DNA from: Bigelowiella natans CCMP2755
Lineage: Eukaryota > Cercozoa > Chlorarachniophyceae
Length of the DNA stretch: 35,712 nucleotides
Direction of reading: 5' to 3'
NCBI GenBank assembly: GCA_000320545.1
Contig: ADNK01000649.1
Coordinates: 1 to 35,712, forward strand
Made by a program: the position numbers and the translations under genes
Notes under the pieces: model-generated
Database searches by the model: none
Seen by the model: the letters and a program-made list of their open reading frames with translations, nothing else
Told to the model about the DNA's origin: nothing
Shown here: positions 12,645 through 23,852 of the stretch, piece by piece
How the letters are laid out: the number at the start of each line of letters is the position of its first letter
Numbering within the stretch: position 1 is the first letter of the stretch

Positions 12645-14197
12645 ATGGGGGCCAACGTGTCCCGTACTGCCCTTATCGGCGTTCCGGCCGCAGCAATTGC
12701 CACTGCAGCTGCGTTTTCCTTAGGCCTTCGCAGGAACCGAAAATCGCAGCAGGTTTTTTTTGACTGCATAGTTCAACCTCGCTTTAAGTGGGGATGAGGA
12801 ATGTCACATGCGTGTTGACCATCGTCAATTCTGACGGCTACTTTTTAGGAGGATAACAAGGATGTTCCCAAGGGCCGTGTGCTGAGCATTTCTTCGACAG
12901 TCGTATACGGTAAAAGATTGGGTTCGATCATCGATCGACACGTTTTCGCCTTCTTCTGGACTGCCAAATTGGCCTGAACAAAGACCCTTTTCAGGTCATG
13001 TCGGAAACAAATCCAGCACGTTTCCGCTGCAGCTCCTGGGTTTCAATGTTGATCCCATCAATTCAGTGCAGGTTAGTCGAGAACGAAAATAAGCGTGAAT
13101 GTCCAGTCGATTAGGGGACACGCGGGGAATTATTTAACGTTGGATGCACTGCGTCTGGCTCAGCTCAATATGTCTTTTTCATTCCCTTTCTCTTTATCCA
13201 CAGCTTTCGAACCACACTGGTTACGACTACTTTTCCGGGGATCGATTGGAAGTAGTGTTCTCACGTAAACTGACAATACCTGCGCCGCCTCATGAGAAAT
13301 GCAAGAATCCTATTTTTCTGTGCGAATCGCCGATTTAATAGGCCTGTCGGTCGTGTCGTATGATCAGGGAGCGCAGTTGAACGAACTTCTGAAGGGCTTA
13401 GAGAAGAATGGCCTCTTATTGACCTACACGCATCTCATGACTGGATATTTAGGTAGAGTCGGGGGGGGGTCTGGAAATAGTAATGGTGGTAATGATGTTT
13501 TTTGTACCCCCACCCTATTTCTATTAACCTAGGCAAACAATCGTTCATTGAGGCGGTGGCCACGCTCGTGGGAAACCTTAAGAAGTAGCCTTCTACACTT
13601 TTCGCTTCTTTCTATGGATGAATAAAGGATGCATGAAACCATGATGAAAGAAAAGGGGAAGTTGTGTCAGAGAGCGGGTTGAAGGAACGAATGGAGATAG
13701 TTAATAATGAGAATCTAATGGTTATGATGATGATGATGATGATGATGAATGAGGGTGATAAAAAACGGTGTGGTGATGAACAATAAAGCTACATTTCATC
13801 AAAATTCTCATTATTTTGTTTAGGAGCAACGCGGAGCTGACATACATTTGTGACCCTGTTATGGGAGATGACGGCAAGCTTTACGTGCCGAAGTCCTTCA
13901 TTCCCATGTAAGTGAGCACGCAGCGGATAAAGTAACAGCAGCTGCAGCAGCATAAGAAAAGCAGTTGGATTGTGAGTAATTATGATGGTGGTGGTGATGG
14001 TGATGATGACAATATTGAAATCGGTTCTTCTCGTCCTTCATGATATAAATTCTGACGAGTATAATAACGACAATCGCCAAATAGTTACAAGGAGAAGCTC
14101 ATCCCTCTCGCCACCATGGTCACGCCAAACCAGTCCGAGGTGATTTATAGTGATATATATATGTGTGCGCGCGTGCGTTTGTGTTGTGTGTGTGTTC

Positions 14198-14272
<75 letters not shown>

Positions 14273-15589
14273 AACTTTATCCACCGTCGTTCGCATCGTT
14301 AATACATATATTACTTACGTATTGTGATGAAGGCGGAGTGGCTTTCTGACATGAAGATAGATTCGCTCGACGGCGCATACAAGGCCGCGTCTAAGCTCCT
14401 TGAGAAAGGCCCAAAGGTGCGAGCACCCCAGTTCCATGGTTTGAAAACATTCAAACTCACCAATATCTTTATTCTCCTCCCTCCGCCACTTCCTCCTCCT
14501 GCTCCTTTCAGCTTGTTGTGATCACGAGCTTGCAGCTTCCAGGGAGGGAGACGCATATAGATGCCATCGCCGTTAGTCAATGTATTACCAAAAGTGAAGC
14601 TGCTTTGTTTTGGTCTTTCGCCTTTCGAATGATGATAATTATTATGATGATGATGGTAATGAGGAGGAGGATGGATGCCGAGGACTCATTTTCTAATCCA
14701 CACCTCCTCATATTCCTCTTTGTTTTAGGCATGGGGAACAATGGGAAATACTACCATTTGGAGATTCCGAGGCAAGCAGGGAAGGTATTTGCGTCTGCAC
14801 GCGCAGTCTTGCCCCCCACCCCCCATCCTCCTCCTCTACATCTGAGGATGGCACTGCGGCCCCATAGAGCATACTTCATCAGATGGCACCACGTGATCTC
14901 GATTTTTGCCGCTCTAGTCCTCATCATCTCTTGCTTGTTATGCGGCAGTATTCTGGTTGTGGCGACTTAACAACTGCGCTGCTTTTGGCGTGGTACCACC
15001 GCCACCCAACGGACGTCAAGGTAGGAGGGGGGGGAGTATTAATAACATAGACGATTGTGTACGCTCAAAGACCGCTCTACCCCCCCCCCCCCCTCCCCTG
15101 AAGATTAGTCAGCGGAGAGGTGGGAGGGTTGAGTAGACATTCGCCTCAAGCGATACTACAGGAATGAAAACTGATGGTTTTTACTCATCGATTGGCGTTG
15201 CTGCACGGTAAATAAATGTCAGGCGATCCTGGAGAACACCTTTGCCTCGATCCAGCATGTCATCAGACAAACGCGCTTATACGGGGTCAAACGGTGCAAG
15301 TGGACAGGTAGTATGTGTTACTAGTCGCAGCGGCTGTATTGCTAGTCGCAGCAGCAGCAGCAGCAGTCATATAGGATAAACCAGTGTAATAGGGAGGGGA
15401 ATTCGATGAGAGGATGAAATGAAGGCTTCTGGGCATTTATCGGTTGTTTCCCTGCACCATTACTCATCGTTACCTCCCCTTTTTCGATGATTTGCTTGTT
15501 GGGCAGAATTGGAGCTAGTGAATAGCAAGAATGCCATTGAGTTTCCCCAGCCGACATGCAAGGCAACGTTGCGTGAGTGCAAAGACTGA
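12645..15589 (+). CDS. PDXK: Pyridoxal kinase with N-terminal membrane segment
   Basis: Exons join in phase: 12645-12752, 12849-12909, 12995-13071, 13204-13251, 13368-13452, 13533-13584, 13824-13907, 14085-14139, 14333-14416, 14512-14581, 14729-14784, 14949-15020, 15223-15307, 15507-15589. They give 339 residues. The protein phosphorylates pyridoxal/pyridoxine/pyridoxamine with ATP (vitamin B6 salvage). Visible family landmarks: [17 protein letters not shown] (57-73) and [11 protein letters not shown] (79-89), [41 protein letters not shown], and [15 protein letters not shown] (261-275) with the catalytic Asp in GCGD, where most homologues have GTGD. Odd: about 45 residues precede the usual start region; residues 9-28 are hydrophobic, followed by RRNRK, and the N-terminus MGANVS fits an N-myristoylation pattern. 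Usual family members are soluble, so membrane attachment is an inference. It diverges from the ankyrin gene and converges on the ROK kinase gene. Confidence 0.95.
14195..14270. repeat. (TC)n-(TG)n composite microsatellite
   Basis: Lies in PDXK intron 8; TC run then TG run, the same order seen at 7053. Confidence 0.95.
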
Positions 15590-16524
15590 GATGAGAGGTC
15601 ATTTTGCAGTGGTGCACAGCATCGGACTGTGGAATGTGCACGGCTTAATTCCACGAAGAATTAGATTTCGTCTTGTCGTGACTCCTGCCATAAGCCGGAG
15701 GGCGATGAGTTCGATGTAAATTAAGAATAACAACCCCAGTACAACCCCAGTAACGTTCATCGTGTTGTTATAGGGCTAGTAGGCTATGGGCACATGCCGC
15801 GTAGGCGTAATAACTAGACTCGCATTACTTCAAATGGACGAATGCAATCGTGAGCACAATCAGCCGAACATCGCATGGTCTAGTGGTGATATATTGACAT
15901 GGATGCAGATGATCATTCGCAAAAATGACATCCCAAACGAGTCTTCGCTAAAAGTCCGCCGGTAGCATATGTTGAGTTTTATTTATCATGAGTGCTAGCT
16001 AGCTAGCATCGCTATAAGCTCTATGCAAAAGGGGCATGGCTGACGACACCATGAAAATTGCTCGATTTGTGTATTTGTGTAATAGCATTCGTACATACCG
16101 ATTTCTGCCCCATCAAACAAATTGCACAATCAATTGAAAGCATCATAGACAGGGATGACGACACGAAATAATGACTATCTGTCAACGAGAAGATAAAGAC
16201 CAGACGATCGCATGCACGCGGCACTCCATGCATGTACGACATTTCATCAATGCTTCCAGAGCATGAACCACATAGCTGTTCAAACAAATAAATACAATTT
16301 AAGCATCGTAGTAGCAGCACTGCACAGCTACATTAGTGATGACAATTGAAAAGATTTAACTTATTCATTACATCCTTCTCACATCCCGAGGTCTCAGATT
16401 AATTGGGTTGCCACACGCACCATTTCAGTTTAGCATTATTACAGGGATACATCAAATCGATACACCGCCCTACATTTTTACAGTACTTTCCTTCCGAAAC
16501 AAGCCCGCAACAAGGCAATGATGC
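15590..16524. other. Convergent 3' spacer, no gene seen
   Basis: Between the stops of PDXK and the ROK kinase gene. No microsatellite and no convincing ORF. It contains a CTAGCTAGCTAGCAT string near 15993 and GCATGCACGC/CCATGCATG words near 16210-16235. Confidence 0.5.
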
Positions 16525-17595
16525 CTACAATTTCGCAAAAGAGTTGCCTTCGCTGATAGATTTAATGCACAGCATCCTGGCTGCTGCTACGCTGCCAACT
16601 ATCCCTGCTTGTCTGTACGTATGGTTGTTATCATACAAATAAATGGATGAGCGGGTAAGTGCACAACACAATGAGAAAGAGAGAGGGGGGGGGGGGGGAG
16701 GGAAAGAGGGTATAAGGTGGGTAAAAATGACATTAAAAATAACAATGGTTCCCATTTATCCAAATTCCGACAGCAAATTCGCTCCCCACATCCCTCTAAT
16801 TTTTTCAGTTCGTGCCAATTCAATGTCGTAGACTTTGAGTTATTTGGCGTAACGACTCTGATATCCACCCCCGCCCCCCTTCTACAATCGAGATCTGACC
16901 GGCCTGCGGAAGCGAGGGCTATTCGGGTTGGAGTGGGCAAGCATGTCCACGTCTCTTTCTTTATTTCTGCTCTCAGATTAGCAAGGAGCAGAGAGCCCGA
17001 CTTCCCCTCCGCTACGCCACCAGCCAATACCTGGTAGTAATGTAGTAGTAGTATTTATGTTGTTGTCGTTGTTGTTGTCGTTGTTCGTGCGATTGGGGTT
17101 GTTTAGAGTTAGAGATATTCTTCTTCTTCTTCATCATCATCATCTTCTTCTTCCTCTAGCAGTACTATAACGGCAGGATCCACGATGCGCATGAAGTTTA
17201 TGCACCCCACTGCCAGGAAATGGCACATCTTCACAAATAGCAAAAATCAACAGCAAGAATGAGAATATGCACAGAATTAGAAACAAGAAAAATTTGAGAT
17301 TTGGGAATGCAAGGGCATGCCGACGGTGCTAATTTGCAGGGGAGAGGCACCATTCCAAAGCAGCTGTTATGAAAGATTACCTCCTTGACAACTCCGAGTG
17401 CCGTCTCATCCCCACTCAGCGCGTCTTCAAAGACCTTTTGTTCGTTTATTTGGTAGAATCAAGCAGAAGAAAACGCATGCGGAGATGGCTGCATAGCACG
17501 GATAACTACCTGCTTACACGTAAGGGGGCCGTCGTGTTTGGAGAGGCTTGTCGCTGTTCCGCATTCCTTACACCTCTTGATTTGTTGCCAAATAG

Positions 17596-17628
<33 letters not shown>

Positions 17629-17815
17629 CGCGCGTGTTTGTATTAGAATTGTAAGCGAGGCGCGTTAGTGTGTGCATATCCAAGTCCTTCTGATTCTTTT
17701 CGTCTTTGTTGTGTAGTGAAAGCAGAAGGCACAAGCGGCAGAAGCGGCAGCGTACGTACCTCCATAGCATCCTTTGCCAATCCTACCTGCATTATATTCA
17801 GTCGTGTGTGTGTAT

Positions 17816-17855
<40 letters not shown>

Positions 17856-17895
17856 GTGTGTGTGATAGAGAAAGGGGGGAGGGGGAGGAGGTGGG

Positions 17896-17938
<43 letters not shown>

Positions 17939-18228
17939 CCGTGATCTATAATTATCCAGAAATCCCCCCAGCTTCCCCTTAACCAAAACAAGGTCACTAT
18001 TGCAGAAAATTGGAAGTTGATCAGGAATAGTTTGGCCGATTTTGGCGATCATCTTCACGTGTTGTTGTGATCGTTGTTGCATCATACTGTTTGCTCTTAC
18101 CACGCCTGTTGCGCTGCAATACTGCTCCATGCAACCGCGCTGTATAAAAATGAGGCAAGCTTACTTTAACAGGAGGCGCCAAAATACACGGGCTCCCCCC
18201 CCCCTCTCTCTCTCTCTCTTTCTTTAAC

Positions 18229-18267
<39 letters not shown>

Positions 18268-19975
18268 GTGCGTGAATGAGGTTTCTCCTCCCAACTTAGT
18301 TCTTTGCGCAGAGGGCCAACACAACATAGCGTATCTATATCAGACTAACCTGTCCGCAGGGGCATGGCTTCCCGCCTTGGCATACGATGTGGTGTCCCCC
18401 TTCGTGTATTTAATAATATGCACTTACTTCATATATTACAAGCAGGCATGTATAGCAGGGGAGAGGAGGGAGAGGAGGGAGAGGGGGGAGAGGGGGGAGA
18501 GGAGGCGGGGGAGGGGGTAGGGGGTAGGGGGTAGGGGGACCTTCAATCGTTCCCGTAGCTCCAGATACCAGGTTTCCGCCAAGAATTAGACCCGCCCCGA
18601 CCTTAGGCAACCGTAAACATTCATCACAATCACAGGGTGAAGTCAGTGGGAGCGCGCTTTTTCGAATGCCATCATCGTCGGCGCTGCTGTGTACGGATGG
18701 TTGGCGCGATGCGACAATGCATACCCCAGTCCCAAGAGTCAGAAGCACGAGGTCTTTGACAGGCTCCTTCTTCGCCTTGTTCTTCTTGTTCGTTTCCTTC
18801 TTCTTAGACTCAGAAGGATGCCCGGCTCTGCCACTGCTGCTGCTGCTTGCCCCCTTTCCATCATGTGCCGCCCCCACCCACAACTCCGCGCATGTTGCAG
18901 CATCTTAGATATATTGCATAAAACGGGGTTCAGGTTTAGAGAGAACACTTGAAGCATCCCACAGGGGCTCGGAGGATGCGGAAATTGTTTTTCCTCTAAC
19001 AGCTACTAATATCTACCAGTTTAATGATGCTACACAACGAAGGATACCCACACTACATCTCATACACCTATGAATGCTGCTTCTCACCTGCATCGTTGAC
19101 CAGCACAATCGGGAGATCGCTCCTTAGCTCATCTCGCACCTTCCACACGTTTATTGACGGGAAAATCCAACGCCAACGTGATTTCAATGTTGCTGTACAT
19201 CTCAAACGCAAGTTAGCGAATCACCATATCAGCGAGGGGCACGTCTTTCCATCCTGGAAAATTGGCCGCCTGAATCACGCACCTGATTATGACGGGCAAG
19301 TAAGAGAGAGGGGGCAGGGGGTGGAGGCAAGCAAGCCATCCAATCAACTTAATATCTTTAGAAAAGCTGGCAACAACGCAATGAAGGAATGCTTTTAGCC
19401 CTACCCCCCTCCTTTTCTTCTTCCACGCATCATGGATGATTTACCCGTTGCTGATGCCTCCAGGAGCACCGACTCCAACTGCTACAATCTCGAAAATCCT
19501 ACGTCATGGACAATCAATGTCTTTGTGTGCTCGGTGATAGATTAATATGCTGTCAGAATCATGGGAATTTACGTTTTTCCGGCTTTTCTGAGAGCGTGCG
19601 TCGTACACGTGCCGATGCGCTTCACCACAGCCAACTCACTCTTCTCGCCCTGATTTGGTGTTTATGACGACGAGGACGATGATAATGATAACAAAATGAC
19701 TTCCGTGTATACAATACATCGATGATTCATAGAAGTGGCAAAGCCAACATCATCATCATCATCATCAACATCATCGTTGTTATACCGCATGAGCTATTGA
19801 GTGAGAAGCAAGAACCCGCCCTTGACCATCAACCACTCCGACCTAACGAACATAGGCCACCGTGTGTGCTCGGTTTAGGGACAGGCGTTGGAGAAAAAGT
19901 CACCTTCGCACTTGTGCCCCCGAGATCAACGCCGATCCATATACTATCAGGGCTCAATACCTTCTCCTTCTTCAT
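16525..19975 (-). CDS. ROK-family sugar kinase (glucokinase-like), 16 exons
   Basis: Exons (complement): 19904-19975, 19786-19842, 19573-19649, 19445-19498, 19225-19282, 19088-19139, 18725-18903, 18541-18601, 18350-18399, 18101-18139, 17760-17786, 17510-17575, 17381-17434, 17166-17228, 16886-17030, 16525-16607. All phases agree; 378 residues. Landmarks: phosphate-binding GVDLGGTSAK (15-24), VGVGAPGGI, AANFPGWKDVPL, VLVNDADAAT with catalytic Asp about 122, LTLGTGVGAGLILGG, the sugar-binding E-x-G-H as EGGH (203-206), the zinc motif CPCGQRGCME (216-225), VFEDALSGDE, and VIVLAGGVAE. This is the ROK (repressor, ORF, kinase) fold; ATP-dependent phosphorylation of glucose or an amino sugar is likely, exact substrate unknown. 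It lacks the DNA-binding domain of ROK repressors. Residues about 139-171 form an unusual Ser- then Lys-rich insertion. The start follows a cag, so an upstream coding exon is not excluded. It shares a promoter space with the DUF202 gene. Confidence 0.93.
17599..17626. repeat. (GT)n microsatellite
   Basis: In the ROK kinase intron between exons 17760-17786 and 17510-17575. Confidence 0.9.
17806..17935. repeat. (GT)n, G-rich spacer and (GA)n
   Basis: GT tract to about 17865, G-rich linker, GA tract about 17899-17935; ROK kinase intron. Confidence 0.9.
18187..18263. repeat. Poly-C, (TC)n and (CA)n tracts
   Basis: ROK kinase intron between exons 18350-18399 and 18101-18139. Confidence 0.9.
18458..18540 (+). 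repeat. G-rich tandem array with quadruplex-like spacing
   Basis: About 80 bases of GGGAGA/GGGGGGAGA units ending in three TAGGGGG units and abutting the donor of ROK exon 18541-18601. On the gene's sense strand it is a C-rich tract right after the donor. Confidence 0.85.
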
Positions 19976-20096
19976 CTGAACCCCATCAAAAACATGTTTA
20001 CAAATCTCACGGGCTCGCTCTCAAATTTAGCACGTGATGCGATCGCTATACGATCGTCACAAGTGCGCTCCGAGAGTAACATCGTAGAGCATATTT

Positions 20097-20181
<85 letters not shown>

Positions 20182-20603
20182 AGTGAGAGATGTGCTCAGA
20201 GATCCTTTGGTTAGACCCGTCGTTCATGGTGGTTTCCAGCCGGCTTACAAAGCTGGATGCCCATGCTCCTCGCACAGTACTAATGCTGAGCGCATAATCA
20301 ACAATGACGAATCAGTTCGGGAGAGGCGTGGGAGGGACGGGGGGGGCGGGCTGAGTTGATGACCCTTACCAGCTGGGACAATGGTTGCCCTACAAGAACA
20401 GGGGCTCTTTTCCTCTTTTGGTTCCGAGCCTTGACGGAAGTTCGAGGAGGGGGGGGATTCGGATGTCACCGGATAAATGAGTGAGATCTCAACTCGGAAC
20501 CCAAAAAGGGAATTTCTTCTTCGGCTATTTCGGAATCCAAAAAGATGCCTACTTTCCCTCGGATGTTTCCGGGATTGATGAATGAAAAATATCTTCGAGT
20601 GAA
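19976..20603. promoter_or_regulatory. Divergent promoter space between ROK kinase and DUF202 genes
   Basis: No convincing coding sequence. It holds the composite (GT)n-(GA)n tract at about 20097-20180, the only long microsatellite in a divergent space of this window. The + gene start codon at 20604 lies in one copy of a short direct repeat (cgagtgaaat, near 20596 and 20617). Confidence 0.4.
20097..20180. repeat. (GT)n-(GA)n composite microsatellite
   Basis: Pure GT run followed directly by a long GA run in the divergent promoter space. Confidence 0.95.
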
Positions 20604-21104
20604 ATGAGCACATCCTCGAGTGAAATCAAAATGACGGAAGCCCTTCCAGGATATTTTCGGTGTAAATTCCTGACCAAACGAAGCTCATTCATTGAAGGGT
20701 TCGAGCGCCCCAAGGCTTACCTAGTCTCGAGACGGAAGTGCGGTAAGCGAGGGGGGGGGGGGAACGGGGGAGGAAGAGTGACGATGATATGGATAAGCTT
20801 TAATATTTACGGCTATCGTGTCACATTCAGGAGTGGTCATTGGAGGGTCCCCCCCGTAGAACATCAACAATGCCAAAAAATCTTCTTGGAGCCAGCGAAT
20901 CGTTGCAAGGAGGTGGGAAGGGTGATTTTCCCATCCTGGCAGGAGGTTCTTCTGAGGGAAGGGACGGTGTAAGGTTTACACCTTTGCTGGAACACAAGGA
21001 AGAGGAGGAGCTCAGGAAGCACATGCTGATCAGGTCCGTTGCATGTAGAATCGTAGCTCACAATAAAGTCATATCCGCTCATGGGTTCCTCATGTAGCAT
21101 TTCC

Positions 21105-21167
<63 letters not shown>

Positions 21168-22241
21168 ATCCATGCTTTATAATCAGAAACGAACGCAGAG
21201 ATAGCTTCACAAATGCTAGCTTCACCAATGCTGACATCAACGACTGCATCGACTGGCAGTTTATGAGTAATAATCAGACCAAAACACCGACCGATGAGCC
21301 CTACGCACCCATGAATTTCTTTTCGTTGACGTAATGTCATCAAGTCCGATAGAGGGAGATGTACGTGAAAAAATAATAAGCTGGCCTTCGTTAACAACAA
21401 CAAAAATTTCATGTATATGGCTACCACATCGAAAGTCTTCCTTTAACAGCACTCTGCCTGTGTATATGGTCGGAAAACAGTCCTGTTTTTGCCCCTTTTC
21501 CGGGAACCAAGGATATAGCCAAACTCTCTTTTATTTACCTTTCATTCCTACAACTTGCTCACAGGAACTGCTCTGGCAAACGAGCGCACGTTCCTAGCAT
21601 GGGTCAGAACTTCACTTACCCTATTTAGTTTTGGGTATGGCATTCTCAAGGTAGGTGGTTTCTCAGCTCTTGATTATATGTAGTGGAGAGCAGATTTAGG
21701 TCCCAATTTTTACAAATGTGCTCGAAAACAGTGAAAGAAGATATCACCCTGCTTACATACCCCCCCCCCCCTCCAAATAATGATGGATATGTTTCAGGTT
21801 GAATCCTACCTCCACAAAGACGAATTGCCATGGTACGACCATGTCGTAGCCTACGTATTCACCTTCGCCGCCATTTGTGCATTCGGGATCGGGTGTTTAA
21901 GGTACTGAAAAATAACGCGCACATTCGAGGCAAATGACCAGTGCTCCTATGCAAATACCATCGAAAGACACACCCTTATCAAATTTTACTTTGAACGTGA
22001 TTGATGTCCATCCCCTCCCACTGCAGATTTCGGGAAGTGAAAAGTATTCTCAGGGTTGCGGATCATCTGGAACCGAAGAGCATCTCGATGAAGTCGTTCA
22101 TGATACTACTAACTTCCGTTCTGGTATGTAGAAAAAGCAATAACGTGCGTTCGCTGCTGGAATTGTTGATGGTGATTGCGATAGAGAACAATGATACTTG
22201 CAGCATTCCCTACCAAATTTGGTATGACTAACGAAATTATT

Positions 22242-22284
<43 letters not shown>

Positions 22285-22364
22285 CTTTCTCTCCCTCTCC
22301 CTCTCTCCCTCTGTCTTTACAGTTTTCCGGACTTCTTAGGGAAATAATAAATGACATAGTGTAG
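20604..22364 (+). CDS. DUF202-family three-helix membrane protein
   Basis: Exons: 20604-20723 (end uncertain), 20831-21033, 21187-21266, 21565-21650, 21798-21901, 22027-22123, 22323-22364. The C-terminal half carries the DUF202 hallmark ALANERTFLAWVRTSLTLFSFGYGILK (split by position: helix 1 in exon 21565-21650), then a second hydrophobic helix VVAYVFTFAAICAFGIGCL and a third SFMILLTSVLFSGLL. DUF202 occurs in small bacterial membrane proteins and at the C-terminus of yeast vacuolar VTC subunits; its biochemical role is unsettled. The N-terminal part is not a recognised domain. Exon 1 to exon 2 is unsettled: the strong donor gtaagc after 20742 gives the wrong phase for the chosen frame of exon 2, whereas the weaker gtctcg after 20723 fits. 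Exon 2 has another open frame to about 20969. Later joins are phase-consistent. Confidence 0.75.
21105..21167. repeat. (GT)n microsatellite
   Basis: Long pure GT tract in the DUF202-gene intron before exon 21187-21266. Confidence 0.95.
22244..22280. repeat. (TC)n microsatellite
   Basis: In the last DUF202-gene intron; with the following C/T-rich stretch it leads to the acceptor at 22322. Confidence 0.9.
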
Positions 22365-23054
22365 CTGCTAAATGTAACACATTCCCTAGAATGCGATGGT
22401 TGGTATTCTCTCGTCATGTCATAGTTGTCGTCAATTATTAGCGAAACTACTATTCTCCAAATCTTTCGCTTATCTTTTGGTGGTGTCACGAATTACCGAG
22501 CTGTCGCAACTGTGCGCGCTGCGAGCGCTGAGAAACGCACACACACGCTCCCTGCGTTGTGGTGCCGCGCGCGCAGAGATCTCATGCATTACGACGCATC
22601 ATCATGCGCGCCTAGTATGTACTATGCTGCGCATGCATTTGTAGCAGGTAAGTCTTTCGTCATACAGTCATACTGTCCGCGTCCATGCAAATACGCGCCC
22701 ACGCACAGCTCCCAACATCTTACCTAGTGTGATTTCACTACACACACGTGGCAACATTTGCTTGTGTTCGCTATCGCACTGAGTGGTCCAAGTCGCCTAG
22801 CTGTACCATAGCACTCCATCACATCTACAAAATGTGCAGGCTGCGCGCACACATAACCTGATAGCCATGCGTCCCTCATATGCTAGTATGCAACCAACAT
22901 ATATGCTTATGTACATCTAGATACATGGGTGAAGCAATGCGGCATGATCGAAGATCAACAATAGGCACGAGTCACAGGTAGAGCGTAGGCAGCGTAGCCA
23001 CCCTCCCCACTCCATTCTCTATACTTATTTTTTTAAAAAGTCGCTCAGGCTAGA
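22365..23054. other. Convergent 3' spacer, no gene seen
   Basis: Between the stops of the DUF202 and PDI-like genes. No long microsatellite. Many CATGC/GCATG words and half of a 20-base exact repeat (22624-22643). Confidence 0.5.
22624..22643 (+). repeat. 20-base exact dispersed repeat, copy 1
   Basis: atgctgcgcatgcatttgta, identical to 30018-30037; both copies are in 3' intergenic spacers. Confidence 0.85.
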
Positions 23055-23788
23055 CTAGAGTTCATCCTTTGGCGTGCGGTCCCCTCTATTTCCGCCAGGA
23101 GGAGATGCCGGGGCCGGGCGGATCATACTCTCGATGTGGATTGCAATAGCATTGAAGCTCATGTGGCCCTGGTAGGGGATGATTCCGAGCTGAAGCTGCT
23201 CGCCCTCCTTAGGCACGCCTTGCGGCGCGACGATGATGATAGAGGGCGTCTTCTGGATCTGGAACTGCTGGCTCATCTGAGCATCCGATTCTTCGCGAGC
23301 CCGAACTGGAGCAACTGCCCAAATTCGATCTCGAGTGCTTTTAGCAGAGCGGCGGTTCCTCGAGATCTTAGTACACATTGTTTTTTAACAGCCGGGGGGG
23401 GAGGGAGGGGAAGGCAGAGCAGATATTCAGATTTTGGGGGGGGGGGGGGGGAGGAGGATGAGGACTTTCTAAAAGCGGGGGGGGGGGGGGGGGGGACAGA
23501 AAAATGAATCCTCTATAACGAATTCGACGCATGCTTGATTCTTATTCCGCCTCTTCCAACGTCGTTGTCATCGTCTAAAAAGTAGCAAGTGCACCTTCGA
23601 GGGGAAGAGCATGAGGCGCGCCGTTACGGGCCCATTACCACCCTGAAACCACGTTTCAAGAGTTCGGCCTTGACTTGCGTCCAGGCGATATATCGGCTCA
23701 GACGGGGAATCTCTAAGCAAAGACAGCGAGTAGTCTACAATGGCTTTCTCCTCCAGAGCCAGCTGTAACAATGTATTTTCATATTTAA

Positions 23789-23852
<64 letters not shown>

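Noticed and set aside
17369-17668. + strand ORF starting MKDYLLDNSECRLIP
   Set aside because: The reverse strand gives VFEDALSGDE, a ROK family motif in phase with its neighbours, so the + strand reading is a shadow.
18518-18540. TAGGGGG units as a telomere tract
   Set aside because: Only three units, five G each, embedded in a G-rich intron array between two coding exons.
18666-18908. + strand 80-codon ORF opposite the ROK kinase
   Set aside because: It is the shadow of ROK exons 18725-18903 and 18541-18601, which carry the family motifs on the - strand.
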